Shown: piece after piece, positions 8,362 through 17,080 of the stretch | Position numbering within the stretch: the first letter of the stretch is position 1 | Layout of the letters: each line of letters opens with the position of its first letter | From: Roseivirga sp. E12 | GTDB lineage: Bacteria > Bacteroidota > Bacteroidia > Cytophagales > Cyclobacteriaceae | Reading direction: 5' to 3' | Assembly: GCF_017592825.1 (NCBI RefSeq) | Contig: NZ_JAGFMD010000001.1 | Span: forward strand, 186,001-250,000 | DNA length: 64,000 nucleotides | The notes under the pieces: model-generated | The model's database searches: none | What the model saw: only the letters and a program-made list of their open reading frames with translations | What the model was told of the DNA's origin: nothing | Translations under genes and position numbers: made by a program

Positions 8362-8961
8362 CTAACTAAAATTCTTTCTCAAAGAGTCGTTTCTTGTTAT
8401 TTTATATCCAGCAACTTCTGTTGATTCGTTATTCTTCAATTTAGCATTTCCTCCAAGAATATGAGCTAGTCTAAATGCGGCCCAAGATCCACTGTTGGCG
8501 CTTACCCATAAATGATCAAAGAAACCCAAGATTCCCTTCATTCTCCATTTGCTTGAATCAGCTTTTTCTCGTCTTATTAGTTCAATCGTTGTTCCTTCTG
8601 GGTGTTCCAGAAACCGGAAATCTGTTCGGTTTGGAACTGAGAGTTCAGTTTCTCCTTTTGACCACATCTGTTCGTCATATGAAAATGACTCATAGGGATT
8701 CCATTCCTTAATTGTCACATAGATTGAAGTCCCATGAACGGTTGTGGCTTTGAATACATCTCCATTGTAAATGATGTTATTGTCACCAAGTGATTTCACT
8801 TTTTCCTCAAGCCTATAGCGCCCATAAATAAAGGATATGGCATCATAATTTAGTCTGCTCTCTACATGAAACATGCTAATGATGGATTTCCAAGCTTGCT
8901 CTTTGGTTAATCCTTTTTTTAATGAAACTGCCTTGGCAGCTGAATAGACTTTAATGCTCAT
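8362..8961 (-). CDS. Unrecognised protein (199 aa), weak SRPBCC-like pattern
   Basis: Start taken at ATG 8961 (MSIKVYSAAK). A GTG at 9006 would add 15 residues but would reach the edge of the family B repeat. The middle of the protein (IYVTIKEWNPYESFSYDEQMW, then FLEHPEGTTIELIRRE) resembles the strand pattern of START/SRPBCC ligand-binding proteins. The N-terminal helix-rich 60 residues and the C-terminus (GYKITRNDSLRKNF) do not help. The call is weak. The gene is flanked on both sides by family B cores (8299-8350 and 9007-9073), the arrangement expected of a mobile gene cassette. Confidence 0.6.
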   Translation of the reverse strand: MSIKVYSAAKAVSLKKGLTKEQAWKSIISMFHVESRLNYDAISFIYGRYRLEEKVKSLGDNNIIYNGDVFKATTVHGTSIYVTIKEWNPYESFSYDEQMWSKGETELSVPNRTDFRFLEHPEGTTIELIRREKADSSKWRMKGILGFFDHLWVSANSGSWAAFRLAHILGGNAKLKNNESTEVAGYKITRNDSLRKNFS

Positions 8962-9006
8962 TTCTAAATCATTTATAACTATGCGATTAATGTAGGAACT
9001 TACCAC

Positions 9007-9073
9007 CCTAGCGCTTACTTGCAGTGAGTGCTGGTCTTGTAAGGTGGGTCCGCACTACATTATGAACCAAGGG
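9007..9073 (+). repeat. Family B core, copy 4
   Basis: CCTAGCGCTTAC-TTGCA-GTGAGTGCTGGTCTTG...CCGCACTACATTATGAACCAAGGG: H1 is well preserved, while H2 has lost its right arm. It lies between the 199-aa and 1107-aa minus-strand genes. Confidence 0.7.
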
Positions 9074-9109
9074 TGTAGTGTCATTACCTATACACCGCGT
9101 TAACAAGTC

Positions 9110-12100
9110 TTATTTTGGCGTCCAGAGTTCACCATAAGTTTTAAAATGTCCAGCTGCTATTACTGTTTCTATTTCTCCCTGCCATAATTTCTCAGAGAAC
9201 AGTCCTGACCCTTCCATATTGAAGTCAATCGTCTCATTGTTTCCGATAAACAGAACTAAGTTCTTATGGCTCTCGAATTTGTCTTCAAGGTGCTTGAAAA
9301 ATTTATGAACTCGGCTATAGTGCTCCCAGAAGTGCTCCCCTTCAACCTCGGTACTTCTAAATCGTTTGAAGACATCTGAATGAAATACATTAGTCGGTGA
9401 AACTATCATTCTGAAAGAAATTGATTCTGTTGAAAAAGAGTATAGCCTATCTATGAATTCTTTAATCCTCCTATTGTTGAATCCTTGTTTCGCGCTGGAT
9501 AGAAATATGTACTTGGCATCATTCGTAGATGTGGCGTTCCCATTCCAACAATACATATCGTCCTTGTTCTGTTGAGCATTCTTCTGCATTGATGTTACAA
9601 AATCGTTTATACCCAACTTTGTCTTTTTTATTAGACTGCGGTATGCCTCTACGTCTTGATGAGTCCTCATCTTCTTTGTCGCAGTGGAGTCAACTATGTC
9701 GTAGTAGATTACCTGGTCGTAGCTAATTGTTCCATCGCCATGCTGCTCAAACCTATCTAATTCAAAACTCACAGCTCCACGAGTTTTAGACATCTCATAA
9801 TTTAAAGAACCAATTTCCTTTTGCAAATACTTTGCGGTTCCAAGTATGTCAAAGTTTCTGAAATCAGAATTGGAGTGTCCATCCAGGTTAGACACCAGGG
9901 TTAAGTCTCGCTCATTGAGTAGATTAACATCAACTGCAATTGTTCTCTCCATGAAGGCTTTTATTTTCTTAACACTTGAACTAATCCTTTTTTTTCTTGT
10001 TTTTTCGATTTCCTCAGGATTGAGTAATAGAAGCAAGGTCAGAAAATTAACATTTAACAGAAGTCGATGGCCAATTCTGGCCATAACTTCAATATCTTTA
10101 TCAAATATTGATTGTTCATCTTCTCGTTCGAGAATTGATAATGAATCCCAATAAGACTCCCAATCGAGTACGGCAGTATCTTGATTCAAAGCGGTCAATA
10201 TTCTAGTTCCCTTGGAAATTGCTTGTTGTGCACCACTGTTCCTCCAACCGCGAAATTTTTTATGAATACTATTTAGGGCGGTAAAGCCGTCCCCTTGAAC
10301 GATTTCCTTTCGCTTGTGGTACGGGACTGCCTTCCCTTCTGCGATTGCATTGAGAACTGAAACAACGGTTGGACTAAGTCTATCTATGAAAATATCATGC
10401 TCGACATAGAGAGCTGCAGCAACATCTTTTGGTCTAAAACAAGTACTTAGAAAGATTAAATCATCATCCGTCAAACGTAACGTGTCATCTTCTTTAGTTA
10501 CTCCCTTTACTAAAAGTCCTAAAATCATTCCAAACTTCTTTGATTCAGGAATAGAGGAAGTAGATATCTGAATTGCATCAAAGTGCTCCTTGAACCGGTA
10601 ATTGTTATCTCCTGCTCGTTCTATCACCTGTCTTTCAAGTAGGTGCCGAGAAAGCCACAAATCGGACTCAACGTTGTAGTTATTGCGTTTCTTCATCTTC
10701 ACAACCGCTCCATGCAAATGAAATCCAATTTTTGCTACGCCATCTTGCCCAGAAGTTCCGTATTGTAATTGAAAAATGCCCCTCGTTACACCAACACGGA
10801 TAAATAGGACTAGTAATTTTTCAAGATATAGCTTCGGAAGTGCTTCCTTGTCGTATGACTTGATGGCCGTTTCAATTAAGTGACCACATAATTGAGTCTC
10901 TTGCTCAGCGAATTTGACATCCTCTCCATGCCGATATGCTCGATATATTGCCCCTGTACTTTCATCATACCGTGTTACTGGAACACAAATTCCTTTGTCT
11001 ATACTATAGTCCAGAATAAGTGAGAGCACATTTTTGACTTTGTCAGTCAGCTCATACTCATAAGTTTTCTTGAGGTATGTGAGAATCCCAGACCATGTGA
11101 TTCCAGTTTCAAGCCTATCGATTGCTCTAATTTCATCCCATTGATTGAGCGGGGCATGTTCTCTAACTTTAACTCTGGAGGGTAGTTCCTTATACCTGTA
11201 TAGGCTTAGAAATATATTGCTGAAATCAGCAAATACGTTTCGATAATTGTCTTGGTTGAAATCATTTATTTCTACTACATTCAACTGGCCTTCCTCGAAC
11301 AAATCTTCGAATTCAGTATTACTAGTTTCAATTTCGGAAGGCTCAATTACTCCGTTACTTAAAAAGCTTAGGGTATCGTTTTCAAGTAAATACCTGCCAA
11401 TTTCGTGGACTATGTGATAGTTCTCTTTACCGAAAAGCAAATCTACATCCAGTTGCCTAGTCTCTATTCTCAATTTCTTTTCGAGTACGTATTCAACATC
11501 TTTTCGGAATATCCTGGCAAGCAGAATAGATGAAATATATTGAATAAGTCGCAACTTGCTTGTTAGGGAGTTGTGTTGCTTGCCTAACCTAGCTATATCC
11601 TTGGTTTCAAATCCAATCTTGTAGAGTGATGATTCTAAGGAATCAGTAATCAATGAGATGTCGTCAGATAATATTGGTTTAAAGGTTACAATCGGCATAA
11701 CCGACAATTCAAATCCCCAATCATTTTTAATTGAGTAGACGCGTATCTTGGAAATTTCAACCAAATTGAAAACAGATTCTCCAATTCTACTCCTAAAATC
11801 ATCAAGCACTTCAGTAGTTGGGAAAAATGACAATGAACTAACTCCATTCAGCTCCTGCATTGTGTTGGTTATATCGTATACATTCCAAGCCTGCGAAGAA
11901 ATGAATAGTTGCCAGTACTTTTCTTTAATTTCTAACTGATGGAATAGGGGGAAATCAACTGCATAAGGTCGAGGAGCGATAGATAATGCAGATACAATTG
12001 ACGCACAGAAGGTCAGGGATCTTTGGTCAGAAAGAACAACTGCCTTGTAGTCCGGATCAATGCATTCTGGAACCCAATATTTTTCATTTGTACAAAAAAC

Positions 12101-12433
12101 GTAAGTCAGGACTTCTTTTGCTCCATAATTTTCAAGAAGATTTGACTTGGCTTTCCATATTGTTGTCCCACAAATAACAATGTCATCCACAATAGCAACA
12201 CGCTTGTTCTGGAAGATAAATGTGTCAGTGTCTAGCAACTTATCGCTAACAACGGGTTTATCAATTACAGTAACTCCAACTGAGGTCAATAAGTCGTAGA
12301 GACAGCAGAATTTTCTAGACATGAGGACGAATACATCACAATCCACTTTAGACAAAGTCTCTCCGAATTCAAGAAGTTTAACTGCTAAGTCTGGCTCAAA
12401 ATGAGCTAATATTTTATCTTTCATATTCTTCAT
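9110..12433 (-). CDS. Large protein with PRTase-like N-terminus and class III cyclase-like C-terminus
   Basis: 1107 aa, no signal peptide. Residues about 75-115 contain VAIVDDIVICGTTIWKA, matching the PRPP-binding loop of type I phosphoribosyltransferases (D83-D84, G89-T90-T91), with hydrophobic strands on either side. About 750 residues of helix-rich, charged sequence without a recognised domain follow. Near the C-terminus, VIYYDIVDSTATK (D912, D915) matches the first metal-binding strand of class III adenylate/guanylate cyclases (D-I-V-G-S-T). STNDAKYIFLSS (D972) may be the degenerate second metal strand. PRTase-like domains in large proteins are known from prokaryotic conflict systems. A nucleotide-signalling or defence role is inference. 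Family B repeats lie beyond its 3' end, and the ECF sigma operon begins 275 bp beyond its 5' end. Confidence 0.7.
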   Translation of the reverse strand: MKNMKDKILAHFEPDLAVKLLEFGETLSKVDCDVFVLMSRKFCCLYDLLTSVGVTVIDKPVVSDKLLDTDTFIFQNKRVAIVDDIVICGTTIWKAKSNLLENYGAKEVLTYVFCTNEKYWVPECIDPDYKAVVLSDQRSLTFCASIVSALSIAPRPYAVDFPLFHQLEIKEKYWQLFISSQAWNVYDITNTMQELNGVSSLSFFPTTEVLDDFRSRIGESVFNLVEISKIRVYSIKNDWGFELSVMPIVTFKPILSDDISLITDSLESSLYKIGFETKDIARLGKQHNSLTSKLRLIQYISSILLARIFRKDVEYVLEKKLRIETRQLDVDLLFGKENYHIVHEIGRYLLENDTLSFLSNGVIEPSEIETSNTEFEDLFEEGQLNVVEINDFNQDNYRNVFADFSNIFLSLYRYKELPSRVKVREHAPLNQWDEIRAIDRLETGITWSGILTYLKKTYEYELTDKVKNVLSLILDYSIDKGICVPVTRYDESTGAIYRAYRHGEDVKFAEQETQLCGHLIETAIKSYDKEALPKLYLEKLLVLFIRVGVTRGIFQLQYGTSGQDGVAKIGFHLHGAVVKMKKRNNYNVESDLWLSRHLLERQVIERAGDNNYRFKEHFDAIQISTSSIPESKKFGMILGLLVKGVTKEDDTLRLTDDDLIFLSTCFRPKDVAAALYVEHDIFIDRLSPTVVSVLNAIAEGKAVPYHKRKEIVQGDGFTALNSIHKKFRGWRNSGAQQAISKGTRILTALNQDTAVLDWESYWDSLSILEREDEQSIFDKDIEVMARIGHRLLLNVNFLTLLLLLNPEEIEKTRKKRISSSVKKIKAFMERTIAVDVNLLNERDLTLVSNLDGHSNSDFRNFDILGTAKYLQKEIGSLNYEMSKTRGAVSFELDRFEQHGDGTISYDQVIYYDIVDSTATKKMRTHQDVEAYRSLIKKTKLGINDFVTSMQKNAQQNKDDMYCWNGNATSTNDAKYIFLSSAKQGFNNRRIKEFIDRLYSFSTESISFRMIVSPTNVFHSDVFKRFRSTEVEGEHFWEHYSRVHKFFKHLEDKFESHKNLVLFIGNNETIDFNMEGSGLFSEKLWQGEIETVIAAGHFKTYGELWTPK

Positions 12434-12708
12434 ATGTGATTCTATTTATGCTTGCCCCCCCGTAGGATAACGACATGATTTTGTGTCATCATACCTCCAA
12501 TGAGACTTGCTATATGCGCCTAGTTTAGTTTTCCAGAAAAGCGTAGTGAGTGAAAGGTATTGTTGTGTTTTATCTCCTATGAAGAAAAGAAATTATTGGT
12601 ATAATCACAAATAGAGAATTTGGGAGGTAGTTGTTGGTGACAAACGGAGCCTCAACTAATTCCTTTCCATTTTTCCTTGAGAAATGATTAATATGTACTT
12701 TCAAGGCA

Positions 12709-13221
12709 ATGCAGGAATCAGTCTGTCAAGAGGAGGTTTATAACACCTTATACCACAAGCATTTCAATGGCCTAAGGAACTACGTCTACTACAAATGTGG
12801 TGACTTAGATCAGGCAGAAGATATCGCTCAGGAGAGCTTTATCCGGCTTTGGCAAAAGTGTGCCGATGTGCTTTTTGAAAAGGTCACCGGCTTTGTACAT
12901 ACCGTGGCCAATCGCTTATTTCTGGATCAGGTACGTTCGAAAAAGGTCTCTCTAAAGTTTGAGAAGGATCAGGTAACGCAACAGAACAATGAAGATCCTT
13001 ACCATATCCTAAGGACAGAAGAGTTTCGCCAACGGATAGAAGAGGTGATCTCTGATTTGCCCGAAGGGCAGCGAGAAGTGTTTTTACTCAACAGAATTGA
13101 GAAGCATACTTATAAAGAAATTGCGGAGATGTTGGGTGTTAGCCAGACAGCCGTTGAGAAACGCATGGCCAAGGCTTTGGTCAAACTAAAGGACAGAATC
13201 GAAGAATTTAAAAATATTTAA
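12709..13221 (+). CDS. ECF RNA polymerase sigma factor (FecI-like)
   Basis: 170 aa. Sigma-70 region 2 is at about residues 10-75 (YVYYKCGDLDQAEDIAQESFIRLWQ) and region 4 helix-turn-helix at about 110-160 (LPEGQREVFLLNRIEKHTYKEIAEMLGVSQ). There is no region 3, as usual for ECF sigma factors. It is followed at 43 nt by a FecR anti-sigma gene and then a TonB-dependent receptor with an STN domain. In that known arrangement, ligand binding by the receptor signals through the periplasmic STN domain and FecR to release this sigma factor, which then transcribes the receptor genes. The region upstream lacks a clear housekeeping promoter. Confidence 0.94.
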   Translation: MQESVCQEEVYNTLYHKHFNGLRNYVYYKCGDLDQAEDIAQESFIRLWQKCADVLFEKVTGFVHTVANRLFLDQVRSKKVSLKFEKDQVTQQNNEDPYHILRTEEFRQRIEEVISDLPEGQREVFLLNRIEKHTYKEIAEMLGVSQTAVEKRMAKALVKLKDRIEEFKNI

Positions 13222-13264
13222 GGAGAGGGGTTGGGTGATCCCAAGAACCCACCGTTAGTTAATT

Positions 13265-14179
13265 GTGAGCGCAGAACTCGAAAATAAAGAAATTATTGCC
13301 CGATGGCTGAGTGGAGATCTCTCCGAAGAAGAAAAGGCTACACTCAGCAAACGAGATGATCTTGAGGACCTCAAGCATGTGCTCGAGGATGTCAGTACCT
13401 GGTCATTGCCTCCGGTCAACACTGCAGAAAGCTTAAAAAGGCTAAGAGAGAAGACCGCAGCTGCCAAGCCAGAAACTAAGGTCATCAGCATGAGGCCTCT
13501 GCTCAGGTATGCCGCAGCCATCGCTTTGTTGGCTACCGTCTGGTTTGTTTATGACTATACCCGCAATAGCGGTTTGGTTGACCTGAAGACAGGTCTGGCA
13601 GAGACTATCGAGCATGACCTGCCCAATGGCTCTGTGATTACCCTGGGAGCCGTTTCGAGTGCGAGCTATAACAAAAGTAATTGGGATGATGATCGCTTGA
13701 TCGACTTGGTCGGTCAGGCTTTCTTTGATGTGGAATCAGGTGCCAAGTTTACCGTGAACACCGCCTATGGTGATGTTACCGTGTTGGGTACCGAGTTCGA
13801 TGTGCAAACCATTAACGGAGCACTAAAAGTAAATTGTTTTGAAGGTAGCGTGGCCGTTATCTCTGCTGATCAGCGAGAAGTGCTCAAGCCGGGAGAGGGA
13901 GTTGTTTTTGAAAACGGCAGCTTTGAAAGAATAGCCTTTGACAATAGAACACCAAGCTGGACAGGTGCATCGAGTGTTTATGAGTTGACCGAATTAGAAG
14001 ATGTGATCAACGATTTAAAGCGATACTATCAGGTTGAAATTGCTCTGCCTTCAGACATCGCGACCGAAAGTTTTTCAGGAAGCTTTCCGCACAATAACCT
14101 AGAACAAGCTTTACGTTCCATATTCTCTCCGCTGGAAATAGAATATACCCTTGCTGAAGGAACAGTTGTTTTTGAATAA
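13265..14179 (+). CDS. FecR-family anti-sigma factor
   Basis: 304 aa from a GTG start at 13265. No ATG precedes the conserved N-terminal helix ENKEIIARWLSGDLS, the cytoplasmic sigma-binding domain. One membrane segment is at about residues 79-95 (LLRYAAAIALLATVWFV). The periplasmic FecR domain follows (DLPNGSVITLGAVSSASYN, RLIDLVGQAFFDVE, VTVLGTEFDV), and a C-terminal DUF4974-like secretin-type segment (VINDLKRYYQVEIALP, FSGSFPHNNLEQAL) contacts the receptor signalling domain in characterised relatives. It sits between the cognate sigma factor and receptor in one operon, with 43-nt and 20-nt gaps. Confidence 0.93.
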   Translation: MSAELENKEIIARWLSGDLSEEEKATLSKRDDLEDLKHVLEDVSTWSLPPVNTAESLKRLREKTAAAKPETKVISMRPLLRYAAAIALLATVWFVYDYTRNSGLVDLKTGLAETIEHDLPNGSVITLGAVSSASYNKSNWDDDRLIDLVGQAFFDVESGAKFTVNTAYGDVTVLGTEFDVQTINGALKVNCFEGSVAVISADQREVLKPGEGVVFENGSFERIAFDNRTPSWTGASSVYELTELEDVINDLKRYYQVEIALPSDIATESFSGSFPHNNLEQALRSIFSPLEIEYTLAEGTVVFE

Positions 14180-14199
14180 AAGCCACTCCATCTTTGAAT

Positions 14200-16728
14200 A
14201 TGCTCAAAAGCCTTAGGTCGACTTGCTTTTTATGGACATGCTGCTTGCTCTTAGGCATTGGACAATGGAGTCTGGCACAGTCTAACCAGTCGATTATCGA
14301 GGTTTTTAAATCGCTGGAGCAAAAGCATAATGTAGTCTTTTCTTACAACCCCAAATTGATTGGGCTGCTTCGGCTTTCTGTCAATAGTTCATCTCAGTCA
14401 TTAGACGCTTCATTAGAAACGATCAGTGATAGACTCCCTTTGAAATTTGAACGAGCGGGTGCCAATGGAATTCTGGTAATCCCTGTTCGTTCGAGTCTCG
14501 AATTCAAGGCAATTGATGCAGATGATCAAAGACCGATTGACTTGATCTATGTGGCGGTGAATAATCAGCAACCTAATTACTTGCTTCCCAAGAATGGTTT
14601 GTACAGGATGGAAGACGTATTTATCACCGATTCCCTTGCCATCAATACCTCTTTCTACCATCAGGTGAGTACTACGGTAATGGCATTACAAGCTGGCGGA
14701 AACACAGTCAGTATGAAGGCCGAGACCACTGACTTGGGGGATGTGACCATCTTGTCCTATATCACTACGGGAGTCAATTCTGTACTAGGCGATCACCGGA
14801 TTGAGGTGGATATGTCAGACCTAGGTTTAATTGCCGGGGAAACGGATGGGGATGTCTTTCAGGTATTGCAGGCAGTGCCGGGCATTCGATCACCCAACGG
14901 CAAGCCGGGTAGTCTCAATCTTAGGGGAGGACCTTTCGATCAGAACCTGATGCTCTTTGACAACATACCGATCTATCATACAGGTCACTTCTTTGGCACC
15001 TTTTCACCCTATAACCCAGGGATTGTTGACAAGATCAGTGTTTACCGAGGAGGGCTGCCAGCATCTTGGGGCGGACGCGTAGGCGGGGTAGTTGATATTA
15101 AAACACAGCAGCATGTACCAGACTCACTCAGCATTGGTTTGATGACCAATACCGTCACTTCGGGCTTGGAACTGAGGGTACCCGTTGTCAAAGACAAGTT
15201 GGGCTTTGTTTTTTCCGCTAGGGCGAAAATATTTGGTGATATGCCTCCCAAACTTGAGGCCTATTATGACCTGAACTTTCAGGGAAGTAGAATTTCTGAT
15301 ATCGCCCTCAATGGACCAATAGAGCTCCGAAACCTCAATATCGGCTTTAGCGATATGAATGGCAAGTTGATTTACAAACCCAGCAGCAAGCATCATTTGA
15401 GCCTGAGTTTTTTGACGATTGGAAATGACTTCTCTTATGAGCTATTCTCTCGAAATCAGAATAGGATAGAGACTGAGGTATCTGAATTAGATAATTGGGG
15501 GATGACTTTGGAATGGCAGGCACAATTGACGGAGGCCATTAACCTGAGAACTCGATATACCTCTTCGCAGTTTCGCCTCGAAGAGCAAAGAACAGAACCC
15601 CGAAACAATGGCAATGGGGTCAATAGGGAGTTTGTGGAAAATGGAATTGATGACCAAAGAATTGACCTGGCACTGAAGGTGAAATTAGATGAGAAGACCG
15701 ATTTAAATGCAGGGTATGAGTTCTCGAATCACGATATCACTTTTGACGATACAGTCGATGGAGACAATCCGCAAGTGGTGGATAGAAGGAGTGGGAATGG
15801 CGATATCAATTCGCTTTACTTAAGTCTAAAGCATCAATTTAGCGATAAGCTGATCGTGGATGCGGGTCTGCGATCCAACCACTTTTCGGTAGGAGATCAG
15901 TCCTTTTTGGCGCCTAAACTCTTTGTGAGCTACTTGGTGTCAAATTCCTTTTTCCTGAAAGGCTCTGCAACAGGCGCTTATCAGTATGTAAGGCAGAACT
16001 TTGCGAACGACTTTGATGACTTCCGCATAGAGAACCAATTCTGGACTCTGGTCGATGATAATATTCCCGTGCTAAGAGGTAAGCAATATATGTTTGGAGG
16101 CTTGGTGGATCGTGGCAGCTGGCTATTTGATGTGGAATTCTATCAAAAAGACGTGAGCAATGTTATTCGACCCGGAGGGAATCAAACGCCTAATTTAACC
16201 GGTGATTTAAATATCAAAGGCATTGACTTTCTGGCCAAGAAGCGGTGGGATGGCTTTGAATCATGGATTAGCTATTCATTGAGCAAGGCGGAAGAATCGT
16301 TTAGAGTGCAACAACAACAAGGGCCACCGAGAGTTGTGACGCGTGAAGCTTTCTATGACCAGCGCCATGTACTGAACCTAAAGTTTATTGTGCCAATGAA
16401 CCGATGGAGTTTGGCTGCATCATGGAGCTTAATGTCAGGCGTTCCGGTATATGAGGCCGACCGCGATGAGATTCTCGACAACAATGGCAATCAATATGAT
16501 ATTGAGTACACCGGTAATTTTCCTGCTCAGCACCAGCTAGACTTGTCTGCGTCTTACGTCTTTTCAAAACCGACTGCAGGTTGGAGGGGAGTATTAGGCT
16601 TCTCCATATTGAATGTTTACGATCGCAGGAATATCATCAACGCCTTCCAGCAAAACGTGAATATTAATAACACCATCCGATATGGTTTAGGCTTTTCTCC
16701 CAATATTCAACTAAAAGTGACTTTTTAG
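14200..16728 (+). CDS. TonB-dependent receptor with STN signalling domain
   Basis: 842 aa from ATG 14200. An in-frame TTG two codons earlier is less likely. After a signal peptide (ending SLAQS) come an STN secretin/TonB N-terminal domain at about residues 30-98, a CarboxypepD-like linker domain (about 100-175), the plug (GDVFQVLQAVPGIRSP, LNLRGG, DNIPIYHTGHFFGTF, VYRGGLPASWGGRVGG) and a 22-strand-type barrel ending in the aromatic C-terminal signal (NIQLKVTF). With the sigma and FecR genes it forms a complete trans-envelope signalling unit. There is no SusD gene, so iron-chelate or another small-ligand uptake is more likely than glycan uptake. The last 45 nt are echoed downstream at 16947. 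Confidence 0.94.
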   Translation: MLKSLRSTCFLWTCCLLLGIGQWSLAQSNQSIIEVFKSLEQKHNVVFSYNPKLIGLLRLSVNSSSQSLDASLETISDRLPLKFERAGANGILVIPVRSSLEFKAIDADDQRPIDLIYVAVNNQQPNYLLPKNGLYRMEDVFITDSLAINTSFYHQVSTTVMALQAGGNTVSMKAETTDLGDVTILSYITTGVNSVLGDHRIEVDMSDLGLIAGETDGDVFQVLQAVPGIRSPNGKPGSLNLRGGPFDQNLMLFDNIPIYHTGHFFGTFSPYNPGIVDKISVYRGGLPASWGGRVGGVVDIKTQQHVPDSLSIGLMTNTVTSGLELRVPVVKDKLGFVFSARAKIFGDMPPKLEAYYDLNFQGSRISDIALNGPIELRNLNIGFSDMNGKLIYKPSSKHHLSLSFLTIGNDFSYELFSRNQNRIETEVSELDNWGMTLEWQAQLTEAINLRTRYTSSQFRLEEQRTEPRNNGNGVNREFVENGIDDQRIDLALKVKLDEKTDLNAGYEFSNHDITFDDTVDGDNPQVVDRRSGNGDINSLYLSLKHQFSDKLIVDAGLRSNHFSVGDQSFLAPKLFVSYLVSNSFFLKGSATGAYQYVRQNFANDFDDFRIENQFWTLVDDNIPVLRGKQYMFGGLVDRGSWLFDVEFYQKDVSNVIRPGGNQTPNLTGDLNIKGIDFLAKKRWDGFESWISYSLSKAEESFRVQQQQGPPRVVTREAFYDQRHVLNLKFIVPMNRWSLAASWSLMSGVPVYEADRDEILDNNGNQYDIEYTGNFPAQHQLDLSASYVFSKPTAGWRGVLGFSILNVYDRRNIINAFQQNVNINNTIRYGLGFSPNIQLKVTF

Positions 16729-16785
16729 GTTATCCCTTTATTCTGACTGGAGGATCAAGAATTCATAATGTCTGTTTTTGCCTTC

Positions 16786-16938
16786 CGTCATGCCGGAAAA
16801 ATAATTCAAAGCTTTAAAAGTGGATTATTTTATCCTGCCTGTCTGCTGACAGGCAGGTATCTAAAAGCTCGAATCAATGAGATTCCGGATATTTTTCTTC
16901 CTTATAAGAAAAGTAGAAAGAAAAATTCTGGAATGACG
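16786..16938 (+). repeat. Family A inverted-repeat element, copy 2
   Basis: 153 bp with the same terminal inverted repeats and internal blocks as 6091-6227. It differs mainly by a 20-bp palindrome (TGCCTGTC-TGCT-GACAGGCA, 16836-16855) placed between the CC and GG of the CCGG present in copy 1. Confidence 0.72.
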
Positions 16939-16946
16939 TGCTAAGG

Positions 16947-16991
16947 GGTTTGGGCTTTTCCCCCAATATTCAACTGAAAGTTACTTTCTAA
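16947..16991 (+). pseudogene. Orphan 3' end of a TonB-receptor gene
   Basis: 45 nt encode G-L-G-F-S-P-N-I-Q-L-K-V-T-F-stop, identical in protein to the end of the intact receptor (16684-16728). The DNA differs at six positions, each a third codon position or within the stop codon. It is a remnant of a diverged but once functional allele, not a fresh duplication. Confidence 0.8.
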
Positions 16992-17055
16992 AGACTTCCT
17001 TTGAGTCGCCATTTTTTCGGGATAACCTTTTCTGAAGACCTTCGTTTCTTTAGTT

Positions 17056-17076
17056 GTTTTACAAAATAGTAAAAAC
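17056..17076 (+). promoter_or_regulatory. Candidate PadR operator
   Basis: Dyad GTTTTAC-N6-GTAAAAAC ending 4 nt before the ATG of the padR-like gene. PadR regulators bind dyads and commonly autoregulate; the assignment is by position and symmetry only. Confidence 0.45.
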
Positions 17077-17080
17077 CTAT

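Larger units (their letters stand above)
16729..17080. other. Intergenic region with family A element and receptor 3'-end echo
   Basis: 352 bp without an intact gene. It contains family A copy 2, an orphan 15-codon receptor C-terminus directly after it, and a candidate PadR operator just before 17081. Confidence 0.75.

Noticed and set aside
8299-9073. Classical integron attC sites
   Set aside because: The family B cores have paired hairpins, but I could not find the conserved GTTRRRY/RYYYAAC boxes, and no integrase gene is in the window.
9110-12433. Assignment to a known Pycsar or CBASS cyclase
   Set aside because: The second metal strand is degenerate, the protein has a PRTase-like N-terminus, and no effector gene lies next to it.
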